64,000 nt of DNA from Bolinopsis microptera. Taxonomy: Eukaryota > Ctenophora > Tentaculata > Lobata > Bolinopsidae. Below are positions 22,065 to 31,997 of this stretch, piece by piece. Under the pieces are notes generated by a model. That model worked only from the letters and a program-made list of their open reading frames with translations. It had not been told where the DNA came from and did no database searches. A program made the position numbers and the translations under genes. The stretch is taken from NCBI RefSeq assembly GCF_026151205.1, contig NC_087077.1, positions 20,791,510-20,855,509 of the forward strand, written 5' to 3'. Position 1 is the stretch's first letter. Every line of letters begins with the position of its first letter.

Positions 22065-23544
22065 CTTCGAGATGGCCAGGCCTACTCTCATGCTGTCTAT
22101 ATGTGATGATTAACTCTGAAAAACTAGGGACAACTGGGGAATGATCCCAGAACCTCGAGATTTCGCGTCTCTTGCTCTACCAATTGAGCTACTGACCCTG
22201 ATTCTCAGAGCGAAATCACCACTCATATACAGCACAATTTCATGCTTTGTGTGGAATATCATTTATCAGTTATTTAGAATACCTTACTCGGGATTATTAT
22301 GACCGGGATAAAGTGGTGGGTTTAGGGTAATTTCGCCATATTTTTCCCGAACCACATTTTCACCGGTCGTTAATAAACCCGCCTACTCAGCTTTTAGGGT
22401 TCCCAAGGGGTATGGGTGCTCATATATTAATCGTTGTCTTATATTCACTAAAGAAGACTATTGGGACACTTGTTGTAGGTTTTTCGACTTCATTTGGCTA
22501 AAATTGCAAAAAATTCACCTTTTTGCCCAATTCTTGTCATATATCCTTATTGTCAAATTTGATTTAAATAGGCCAATTTTTAATTTCTTAGGTATTGACT
22601 ATCTCTACATAATGAAATAGGACTCAAAGTAAAAGTAACAGTTAAATTAAAACTTGAATTAATTAAAACTGATGAAAGGGATGATCCAGATGAAGATAAC
22701 GAAGATGATTACAACTTATTGGAAGACTAAACAGCTCTCCCTTTATCTTAATATCGATCTGGTTGTTACGCTTCAAATGTTAAACATTATTTTCCATCTA
22801 GTTTGATTAACCACGAGTCATTATTTCTGTCTACTTTCAACAATTATTGATAATTCGACTTGTTTCACAAGTTTTAGCAATGCGAAAATTTCTAAACTTG
22901 CTTATCTCTAATAAGGAAATTTACATCTGAGACAAAATTTTTGAATCTAAAATTGAAAGGTTGGACACCGGTAAAATGGCGACCGGGAAAATGTGGTGGG
23001 TTTTGAGCAATTTCGCCATATTTTTCCCGAACCATATTTTAACCGGTCGTTAATAAACCCGTCGTAATAATCCCGAGTAAGGTATATATTCGCATTTATC
23101 CACACTATATTTACATTACACGTAGAACGTGATATCGTTATCAGTGCAGTGTGTACAACACCAACTACACCGATTAATTGCCAATCTGCGAAACATTTAA
23201 TAAAAATTTAAAAAAATAGAAATTGTGCTGTATTATATGAGTGGTGATTTCGCTCTGAGAATCAGGGTCAGTAGCTCAATTGGTAGAGCAAGAGACGCGA
23301 AATCTCGAGGTTCTGGGATCATTCCCCAGTTTTCCCTAGTTTTTCAGAGTTAATCATCACATATAGACAGCATGAGAGTAGGCCTGGCCATCTCGAAGTG
23401 ATAATAATTATTAAATGTTTCGCAGATTGGCAATTAATCGGTGTAGTTGGTGTTGTACACACTGCACTGATCACGATATCACGTTGTACGTGTAATGTAA
23501 ATATAGTGTGGATAAATGCGAATATATATTCTAAATAACTGATA
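22065..23544. repeat. Interleaved inverted repeats P-Y-P'-Y'
   Basis: Block P (22065-22240) recurs inverted as P' (23220-23398). Block Y (22258-22281 plus 23085-23204, interrupted by a MITE) recurs inverted as Y' (23403-23543). P/P' contains a tRNA-like unit with A box TAGCTCAATTGGTAGAGCA. The whole is bounded by the direct repeat TATGCCTATGGCA at 22052-22064 and 23545-23557. Confidence 0.75.
22282..23082. mobile_element. CTCGGGAT MITE 1 (TA target duplication)
   Basis: The 801-bp element begins CCTTACTCGGGATTATTA and ends in its complement, ATCCCGAGTAAGG, flanked by TA on both sides. The empty target is present in the window: Y' reads straight through (GAATATATATTC), with one TA. Subterminal GGAAAAATATGGCGAAATT motifs are inverted as well. 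TA insertion fits Tc1/mariner/IS630-type transposition. There is no transposase. A second member is at 42524-43375. Confidence 0.85.
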
Positions 23545-24364
23545 TATGCCTATGGCAGTATCAAGTATATTCTGAGAAAGATGGAGTAGACTGTAGCCAG
23601 GAATAGTACCTTGATATTTAGACCGTTACCGGACCTCCTTTAATGGTAACCATGGTAACTATAGTAACCACTGTGAATCTTGATCTTATAACAACTAGTA
23701 ATAGTATCCTTTAAGACTTAGACAGTACAGTGAATAAACACGCTGAAAAGCGATGAAAATGCAAGCGCGCGACCGAATATGTAGTGCTGAAAGAGGGTGC
23801 CGAAATCTCGCGGAAAATCTCACGATATCGTGAGCCTAGCTATGAGATTTAAACGAAACTAGCAAAAATCTGGCAAAACCTCGCGCGCGTTACGTCGAAG
23901 TTTTCACGCTATAAACAAGTGATAAAATACACGTTAAGTTCCTAATTCCCTCAACTTTTAAGTTAAACTTTTTCTGTTTCCTCATTTATTTACAAATTTT
24001 GTGCGATGAGTCTGGCTCGCAATCTCGCATAAATCTTGAGCTGGGCATCAGATGTTCGAGACACAGGAGACTATCATTAAGCTGCAGTCAGAACTACTAG
24101 CCTGCAAAAATGAACAGTTGGAATCGTTGCAGACGTCAGTTAAATCGTCAGTAGGAGAGTCTGTCAAGGCTGAATTCCAATCCTTCAGCTCGGTATTACA
24201 GGGGCGAATTGTCCAGAATCTCAGAAGCCTGTCAGTTCTGAAATGATCAAGAAAGCTGTGAAAACTGTGGTACAGGAGGAAGACCGAAACAAAAATCTGA
24301 TGATTTTTGATTTATCGGAGCAGGACAATGAGGAGCTCAGCACCGTGGTCAGTGAAGTGTTCTT

Positions 24365-25402
24365 TGTTGGAACCCTGTTCTTGGGTTAATTAAATAACAA
24401 ATAATACTCAATTATTATAAATACAAATTAGATGAATAAAGAGGTTATACAAATAAATGGTGTTTCAAATGTAACCTTGTTACTCTATGTACTCACCCTC
24501 AAATAGTGAATGAGTGATTAAAAGGTGATTGGTGCGACTCAGCTACTCACACTGCTATAACTAATACACAAATCAATACTAAACTAAATAATGTCTTTTT
24601 ACTATTAGATTAAACTACTATTAAATTAAAACTACTACTCCTGATGATGATGTTCTTCTTACTATATGAGGTACTTCTGAATGATGAGGACTTCAACTAA
24701 ACTGGAACTGATAACTATAATAAAAACCCTGGGGGAAAACTACCGTGAGTAAAGTGAAAGGTAATCCACGTGAAACTATAAATGAAAGTGAAAGAGGAAG
24801 CGGGAACTCCTAGACTAAACTACTAAACTATAACTATAAACTACTTACCACTCTTTCCACGTCACAGAACACAGATAGTATCTGTCGACTGGAATCTGTG
24901 GGATCACTAAAACAACGTCACTCCTCTCCCTTCTGCTACGCTAGAGTCTGGAGTCGACAACGTCACTCCTCTCCCTTCTGCTTCGCTACGTTAATGTGGC
25001 TCTTGCTATGTGTTGGTTCAGCCGAATTAATTATTATGTAATCAAGTTTATTTTTCTCTTTTAGTTAGTTGTCATCCGGCCAAACATTAAGCAACTTATA
25101 TTGCAGTTCCATTTATCAATTAGTATATAAAAATATGTCATTGTAATTTTGCATGGCTGAAATGTAACGCTTGATTTATATATATAATAATTAATTGAAT
25201 TTTCAAATAAAAAAAAGAGTCTGGAGTCAACTAAACACTGGACACTCCTGGAGTCTGGAGTCGAGCCTTGTCTGCCTTCTGGAGTCCCTTTACCCCAACA
25301 CTGTATATACAATCACTGGAACTAAACCTTTGCTAAAGTGAGATACAGGGTTAGTAATATGAAGTACAATAACAAGCTACAAATAGAATTAAGATTCTAA
25401 CA
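24365..25402. mobile_element. Solo LTR with TTCTT target duplication
   Basis: The 1,038-bp segment starts TGTTGGAACCC and ends TTCTAACA (TG..CA with matching TGTTRGAA ends), flanked by TTCTT at 24360-24364 and 25403-25407. This is the signature of a solo LTR left by recombination between the LTRs of a retrotransposon. No gag/pol is present. It splits the LINE ORF1, whose frame closes exactly without it. Confidence 0.85.
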
Positions 25403-28400
25403 TTCTTAGCAATCGGAGAGAAACCCAGAATCGAAGCTAGTAGAGTCGGAAAGCTCAAACCTGGCAAGGCTGTGAGACCAGTTAAAGTGACTGCGGCAAG
25501 TGCAACAATTGTTAATCAGATTCTCGCTAAATTGAGAAACCTGCGAGCAACGGAAAAGTTTAAAACTGTTTTTATCAGCCCAGATCGATCTCCAGAACAG
25601 AGAGCCAAGCAAAAAGAACTCGTCAGGGACATGAAACGATTGGTAACTGAGCAGCCTGATAAGCTACACTTTATCAGAAACGGTGCTATAAAGAGTACTG
25701 ATAAGACTAATAAGACTGCAGAATAAGCCTGTGTGTTTTTAATAATTGATTATTATTAGTGTATTCAAGTTTTTGTTGTATGGAGGATGTTTTAACTCAC
25801 TCTTGTGTGCCCAGTCTTGCACTGTCAGTATTTCTCGACACTTTGAGCACACAAAACTGTCAGTTTTCGCGACAATTGTCAGATTTCGTTTTCAGTTCTG
25901 TCAATTTCAAGCGCTACTAGCTCTACTACTAGTAGTCTACTTCAGCTCACATTAAAGGGAGTTTTCGTCGTGCGTGTAGCGCCCTTCAAGTTTAACTTGG
26001 ACGGATAGGATTTATAAAACTTCTGATTATAACATTTATACTATATTGTATTTTGTATTTTAGTAAATGGTCATTAGAACCACCGGCACCGTCCGGGCCC
26101 AAACAAACAATCCTCCTCCGCATCCTCCACAGTCCTCCTCAACCTCCTCCTCCTTATCCTTCTCAGTCCTTCTCTTCACAGTCCTCCTCAACCTCCTTCT
26201 CTTCAGTCCTCCTAATCATCCTCCTCCCCTCAGTCCTCCTGATCCTCAGTCATCACATGTACGATACCTTCTCAGTCCTCCTTCTCCCCATCCTCATCAA
26301 AAACGGACTAAAACTGACAAAAACTGTTACGATAATAACATTTAAATCCTCCTTTCCCCCCCCCCCCCCCTCCTCCTCCTCCTCCTTCTCCTCCTCTTCC
26401 TCCTTCTCCTCCTCAGTTCTTCTCTTCCTTATCATCCTTCTCAGTCCTCCTACTCATCTTCCTCCTCATCCTCCTCTTTATCAGTCCTCCTCAACCTCTT
26501 CCCCCTCCTCCTCAGTCCTTCTTTTCCTCAGACCTTCTCAACCTCCTCCTCTCCAGTCCTCCTACTTTTCCTCCTCCTCCTCAGTCCTCGCATGTACAGT
26601 ACATTCTCAGTCCTCCTTCTCCCCACCCTCATCCTCCTCTTCCTCCTAAAAAAACGGACAGAAACGGACGTAAATCGACATAAACGGACATAAACGGACA
26701 AAAACTGTTACGATATTAACATTTAGATCCTCCTTCTCCCCTCCTCGCCCTCCTCCTCCTCAGTCCTCCTCCTCAGTTCTCCTCCTCCTTAACATCCTTC
26801 TCAGGCCTCCTACTCATCCTCCTCCTCATCCTCCTCTTTACCAGTCCTCCTTCTCCTCAGTCCTCCTCTACTTCTTCCCCCTCCTCCTCAGTCCTCCTTT
26901 TCCTCAGACCTTCTCAACCTCCTCCTCTCCAGTCCTCCTACGCATCTTCCTCCTCCTCAGTCCTTCTCAGTCCTTGCATGTACACTGTACAGTACATTCT
27001 CAGTCCTCCTTATCCCCACCCTCATCCTCCTGCTCCTCAAAAACGGACAGAAACAGACGTAAATGATCATAAACAGACAAAAACTGTTACGGAAATAACA
27101 TGTAGATGCTTCCTCCTCCTTTCCCCTCCTCCCCTCCTCTTCCTCAGTCCTCCTCCTCCTAAGTCCTCCTCCTCAGTCCCCCTCCTCAGTCCTCTTCCTC
27201 CTCAGTCATCGTTCTTAGTCCCCCTCCTCCCCATCCTCATCATCTTCTTCCTCAGTCCTCCTTCTCCTCAGTCATTCTCCTTCTCCTCCTCCTTTTCCTC
27301 GTCAGTCCTCTTCCTTTTCAGTCCTACTGATCCTCCTCAGTGTTCGTCCTCCTCAGTCCCATTCCGTCCTTCTTTTCCACTTTATCCTCCTCCTCCCCAG
27401 TTCTCCTCCTCCTCCACTTCTTTCTCAGTCCTCCTCTTCCTCAGTCCTCCTCCTCTTCAGTCATCCTCTTCCTCCTCAGTCCTTGTATGTACGACACATT
27501 CTCAGTTCTACTCTTCTTCAGTTTTCTCCCTTCTCTTCCCCCTTCTCCTCCTCAATCCTCATTCTCCTCCTCAGTCTTTCTCAGTCCTCCTCCTCCTCCT
27601 CCTCTTCGGTCCTCCTACTCATCCTCCTCCTCTTCCTCTTCATCCTCCTCCTCAACAGTTCTCCTCCTCCTTTACCTCTTACTCAGTCCTCCTCTTCCTC
27701 AGTCATCCTCTTCCTCCTCAGTAATTGTATGTACGGCACATTCTCGGTTCTACTCTTCTTCAGTTCTTCCCCTTCTCTTCCTCCTTCTCCTCCTCAGGCC
27801 TCAATCCTCATCCTCCTCCTCAGTCTTTCTCAGTCCTCCTCCTCCTCTTCCCCCTCTTCGGTCCTCCTACTCATCCTCCTCCTCTTCCTATTCATCCTCC
27901 TCCTCCTCCATCTCTTCCTTGGTCCTCCTCTTCTTCTGTCCTCCTCCTCCTCTGTCCTTGTATGTGCGACACATTCTCAGTTCTACTCTTCTTCAGTTCT
28001 TTCCCTTCTCTTCCTCTTCCTCCTCCTCCTCCTCCTCCTCAATCCTCCTTCTCATCCTCAGTCTTTCTCAGTCCTCCTCCTCCTCCTCTTCAGTCCTCCT
28101 ACTCATCCTCCTCCTCTTCTCTTCATCCTCCTTCTCCCCAGTCCTCCTTCTCCTCCACCTCTTCCTCAGTCCTCCTCTTCTTCAGTCCTCCTCCTCCTCA
28201 GTCCTTGTATGTAAGACACATTCTCAGTTCTACTCTTCCTCTGTCCTCTTCCTCCTCTTCCTCCTCCTCCTCCTCAATCCTCATCCTACTACTTATACTC
28301 GGTCCTCCTCAGTCCTCCTCCCCAGTCCTCATCCTCCTCAGTCCTCCCCCTTCTCCTCAGTCCTCCTCCTCCTCTTCCTTCTCCTCAGTCCTCCTTCTCC

Positions 28401-28570
28401 ACAGTCCTCATTGTCCTCCTCCTCTTCTTCCTCCTCAGTCCTCCTCCACTTCCACCTCCTCCTCCTCCTCAGTCCTCCTCCTCCTCAGTCCTCCTCAGTC
28501 CTCCTCAGTCCTCCTCAGTGCTGACAGTGGTGTCACGTCCGTCTATGTCCGCTTGTCTCATAGAATCCAA

Positions 28571-28668
28571 AAAGGACAGGACATAGGTGGACATAGGCGG
28601 ACATAGACGGACATAGGCGGACATAGGCGGACATAGGGGGACATAGGCGGACATAGACGGACATTAAT
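28571..28668. repeat. Decamer array GGACATAGGC
   Basis: Nine or ten units of GGACATAGGC/GGACATAGAC follow TTGTCTCATAGAATCCAAAA. The same introduction precedes a short run at 30405-30456. Confidence 0.8.
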
Positions 28669-30221
28669 GGACACTTAAATTGCTAAATAAAATGTTTAAT
28701 TTTTGCTGTTATAGGGGGGATCATGTTTTTTGTCCGTTCGGTACCCTATATTTTCAAAACAGACAAAAAATAGAGCGGACAAAAACGGACAAAAATGGAC
28801 AAAAACGGACAAAAATGGAAATAACATTTAGATGCTTCCTCCTCCTACTCTTCCTCCTCCTCCCCTGGGTCTTCCTGATCTTCCTCAGTCCTCTTCCTCC
28901 TCCCCTCCTCAGTCCTCCTCCTACTCCTCCTCCTCATCCTCAGTCCTCCTCATCAGTCCTCAACAGTCCTTCTCCTCCCCAGTCCTCCTCCTCCTCCTGA
29001 GTCCTCCTCCTGGGTCCTTCTCCTGGGTCCTCCTCCTCCTCTTCATCCTCCTCCTCTTCCTCCTCTTCCTCCTCAGTCCTCCTCAGTCCTCCTCCTCATC
29101 CTTCTCCTCAGTCCTCCATCCTCCTCCTCAGTCCTCCCCCAGTCCCCCTCCTCCTCCTCCTATTCAGTCCTCCTCCTCCTTCTCAGTCCTCCTCAGTCCT
29201 CCTCCTCCTCCTGAGTCCTCCTCCTCCTCCTCCTCCTCTTCCCTCTCAGTCATCCTCCTCAGCCATCCTCCTCAGTCCTCCTCAGTCCTCCTCCTCAGTC
29301 CTCCTCCTCCTGGGTCCTCGTCCTCCTCTTCATCCTCCTCCTCTTCCTCCTCGGTCCTCAGTCCTCCACCTCCTGGGTCTTCCTCCTCATCCTTCTCATC
29401 AGTCCTCCTCCTCCCCAGTCCTCTCCCAGTCACCCTCCTTCTCCTCCTCCTATTCAGTCCTCCTCCTCCTCCTCCTCCTCAGTTCTCCTCAGTCCTCCTT
29501 CTCATTTCTCCTAAGTCCTCCTCCTGAGTCCTCCTCCTGAGTCCTCATCCTCTTCCTTCTGAGTCCTCCTCCTGAGTCCTCCTCCTCCCTCTCAGTCATC
29601 CTCCTCAGTCATCCTCCGCAGCCATCCTCCCCAGCCATCCTCCTCAGCCATCCTCCTCAGTACTCCTCAGTCCTCCTTCTTCTCAGTCATCGTCAGTCCT
29701 CCTCCTCAATTCTCCTCAGTCCTCCTCCTCCTCCTGGGTCCTCCTCCTCCTCATCAGTCCTCAACAGTTCTCCTCCCAAGTCCTCCTCCTCCTCCTGGGG
29801 CCTTTTCCTGGGTCCTCCTCCTGGGTCCTCCTCCTCCTGGGTCCTCCTCCTCCTGGGTCCTCCTTCTCCTCCTCAGTCCTTCTCCTCCTCCTCCTCAGTC
29901 CTCTTCCTCCTCTTCCTCCTCTTCCTCCCTCTCAGTCATCCTCCTCAGCCATCCTCCTCAGCCATCCTCCTCAGTCCTCCTCATTCTCAGTCCTCCTCAG
30001 TTCTCCTCCTGAGTCCTCCTCCTCCTCAGTCATCCTCCTCAGTTCCCCTCCTCCTCCTAGGTCCTCCTTCTGGGTCCTCCTCCTCCTGGGTCTTCCTGAT
30101 CCTTCTCCTCCCTCTCAGTCATCCTCCTCAGTCATCCTCCTCAGCCATCCTCCTCAGCCATCCTTCTCAGCCATCCTCCTCAGTACTCTTCAGTACTCTT
30201 CAGTACTCTTCAGTCCTCAAA

Positions 30222-30400
30222 ATGTTTGTCCGCTAATGTCCACCAATGTCCGCTAATGTCCACCAATGTCCATCCAAGTCCGCCAATGTCCGTCCGGGTC
30301 CGCCAATTTCCGTCCGAGTCCGCCAATGTCCGTCCGAGTCCGCCAATGTCCGTCCGAGTCCGCCAATGTCCGTCCGTGTCCGTCAATGTCCCAAAAAACA
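30222..30400. repeat. Decamer array GTCCGCCAAT, opposite strand sense
   Basis: Units of GTCCGCCAAT and GTCCGTCCGA alternate over about 180 bp. The reverse complement (ATTGGCGGAC) matches the 28571 array in reverse orientation, so the two arrays face each other across 1.55 kb of TCC repeat. Confidence 0.8.
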
Positions 30401-31541
30401 CGTCCGTTGTCTCATAGAATCCAAAAAGGACAGGACATAGGCGGACATAGACGGACATGACACCCCCCCCCCCACAGTCATCCTCTTCCTCCTCAGTAAT
30501 TGTATGTACGGCACATTCTCGGTTCTACTCTTCTTCAGTTCTTCCCCTTCTCTTCCTCCTTCTCCTCCTCAGGCCTCAATCCTCATCCTCCTCCTCAGTC
30601 TTTCTCAGTCCTCCTCCTCCTCCTCCCCCTCTTCGGTCCTCCTACTCATCCTCCTCCTCTTCCTATTCATCCTCCTCCTCCTCCATCTCTTCCATGGTCC
30701 TCCTCTTCTTCTGTCCTCCTCCTCCTCTGTCCTTGTATGTGCGACACATTGTCAGTTCTACTCTTCTTCAGTTCTCTCCCTTCTCTTCCTCTTCCTCCTC
30801 CTCCTCAATCCTCCTCCTCATCCTCAGTCTTTCTCAGTCCTCCTCCTCCTCCTCTTCAGTCCTCCTACTATTCCTCCTCCTCTTCTCTTCATCCTCCTTC
30901 TCCCCAGTCCTCCTCCTCCTCCACCTCTTCCTCAGTCCTCCTCTTCTTCAGTCCTCCTCCTCCTCAGTCCTTGTATGTAAGACACATTCTCAGTTCTACT
31001 CTTCCTCTGTCCTCTTCCTCCTCTTCCTCCTCCTCCTCCTCAATCCTCATCCTACTACTTATACTCGGTCCTCCTCAGTCCTCCTCCTCCTCCTCCCCAG
31101 TCCTCATCCTCCTCAGTCCTCCCCCTTCTCCTCAGTCCTCCTCCTCCTCTTCCTTCTCCTCAGTCCTCCTTCTCCACAGTCCTCATTGTCCTCCTCCTCT
31201 TCTTCTTCCTCAGTCCTCCTCCACTTCCACCTCCTCCTCCTCTTCAGTCCTCCTCTTCCTCAGTCCTCCTCAGTCCTCCTCAGTGCCGTCTTCCTCCTCA
31301 GTACTCTTCCTCCTCATTTTCTAAAAACGGACAAAATCGAACGGACAAAAACAAACATGAGCCCTGAAATCTCTCTGAAAATTATATTAATGATATATTG
31401 GTGTAACAAGGCTGTCTCAACCTTTACTTTTTTATATATCTTGTCATCACTCCTGGAGTAATGGATATTATATCTTTATTTCAATAAATATAATAATCAA
31501 TAAAATGGAATAGAATCTTGTCTTCTATTCAGCTCACTCTT

Positions 31542-31997
31542 CTAAAAGCTCTCCCTCTACATTCTCAACCTCATTCTCAACTTCATCATCTTCCTCATCT
31601 TCCTCATCAACATCATCACCCCTGTCTTCATCATTGGTGGTGTGTGCAAGATTGAGGTCGAGTTAAGTAGCTCAAACCTCAGACGACGTCTTAGATTCGC
31701 CATGATGAGGCTTTTGTCCCGGCTGGTCTTGGCTGCCAGAAGTGTTGCTACTCTTTTAAGGAACATGGTAGCCTGTGGGCTCATACCTCCGTTGGTAGAG
31801 AATACAAGACCATTGCAGGTTCCTTTTTCAATCTTTACACAGCGGTCTCCATATTTCCTTTCTTTCTCTCTCTCATGCTTACTGTACAACTTTTCTGGGG
31901 TGTCTTGATTAGTGTTGGATTTGGCTCCGGGCTGTAAAACCCTAATATCAAAAAATGCCATCTCCATCGGTGACCACAGACCTCTAGCTAGTCTCAA
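31542..31997 (-). pseudogene. C-terminal module of a retroelement-type protein
   Basis: The minus-strand frame has MEMAFFDIRVLQPGAK, KLYSKHEREKERKYGDR, LVFSTNGGMSPQATMFLKR and a FELLNS end. The pattern AFFD-x-RV..P, HE-x-EK+-x-Y, PLVFS..GGM, +R is, from memory, common at the C-terminus of retroelement-derived proteins in marine invertebrates; I cannot name the family. A shift of frame near 31645 gives an acidic tail (NDEDRGDDVDEEDEEDDEVE) ending before TGA near 31542, which probably was the true end. The N-terminal remainder is missing upstream of 31997. Confidence 0.5.

Larger units (their letters stand above)
21359..24045. mobile_element. 2.7-kb composite insertion with 8-bp target duplication
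   Basis: The segment is flanked by CATCAGAT at 21351-21358 and 24046-24053 and splits the LINE ORF1 exactly. The ends (CCCCTATTAAGATT and, inverted, CCCAGCTCAAGATT) are imperfect inverted repeats of about 14 bp. An 8-bp duplication suits hAT and some rarer DNA-transposon groups. There is no transposase frame. It contains a nested inverted-repeat structure (22065-23544), a TA-inserting MITE and a tRNA-like remnant. Confidence 0.7.
21105..25726 (+). pseudogene. LINE ORF1 split by two insertions
   Basis: Three plus-strand pieces, 21105-21358, 24054-24364 and 25408-25726, form one ORF1 of about 294 residues. Piece 1 starts MTIQPSKYGEKEINMF. Piece 2 (FETQETIIKLQSELLACK, coiled-coil-like) continues into RNKNLMIFDLSEQ after one small frameshift near 24210. 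Piece 3 reads GKLKPGKAVRPVKVTA, FKTVFISPDRSPEQRAKQ and ends TAE before TAA. The NLMIFDL and VFISPDRS-x-EQR segments resemble the RRM-like and C-terminal domains of LINE ORF1 RNA-binding chaperones. Both gaps close in frame once one copy of the flanking target duplication (CATCAGAT; TTCTT) is removed. No ORF2 is seen downstream; the TCC array begins 360 bp later. Confidence 0.8.
26090..31325. repeat. TCC polypyrimidine array 2 with higher-order repeats
   Basis: About 5.2 kb of TCC/CTC-rich sequence built from blocks. Several blocks begin with a leader like ACGGAAATAACATTTAGATG (near 26315, 26700, 27090, 28815). A unit of roughly 240 bp containing TTGTATGTACGACACATTCT recurs near 27485, 27725, 27960, 28205, 30497, 30733 and 30970. 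Segment 27709-28520 is duplicated almost verbatim at 30476-31290. Long open frames here are low-complexity Ser/Pro/Leu strings and are not genes. Confidence 0.9.

Noticed and set aside
23260..23345. tRNA gene with good A box (TAGCTCAATTGGTAGAGCA)
   Set aside because: The anticodon loop lacks the conserved U33 and the T-arm has the wrong spacing. Its inverted copy at 22113-22215 shows it is part of a repeat.
30226..30460. Short frames rich in MSVRVRQCPS
   Set aside because: They are translations of a decamer repeat and appear equally in three frames.
20342..31461. Long open frames of 150-390 residues in the TCC arrays
   Set aside because: They are Pro/Ser/Leu or Arg/Lys strings produced by reading a trinucleotide-like repeat in every frame. 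Overlapping frames exist on the same bases and nothing looks conserved.
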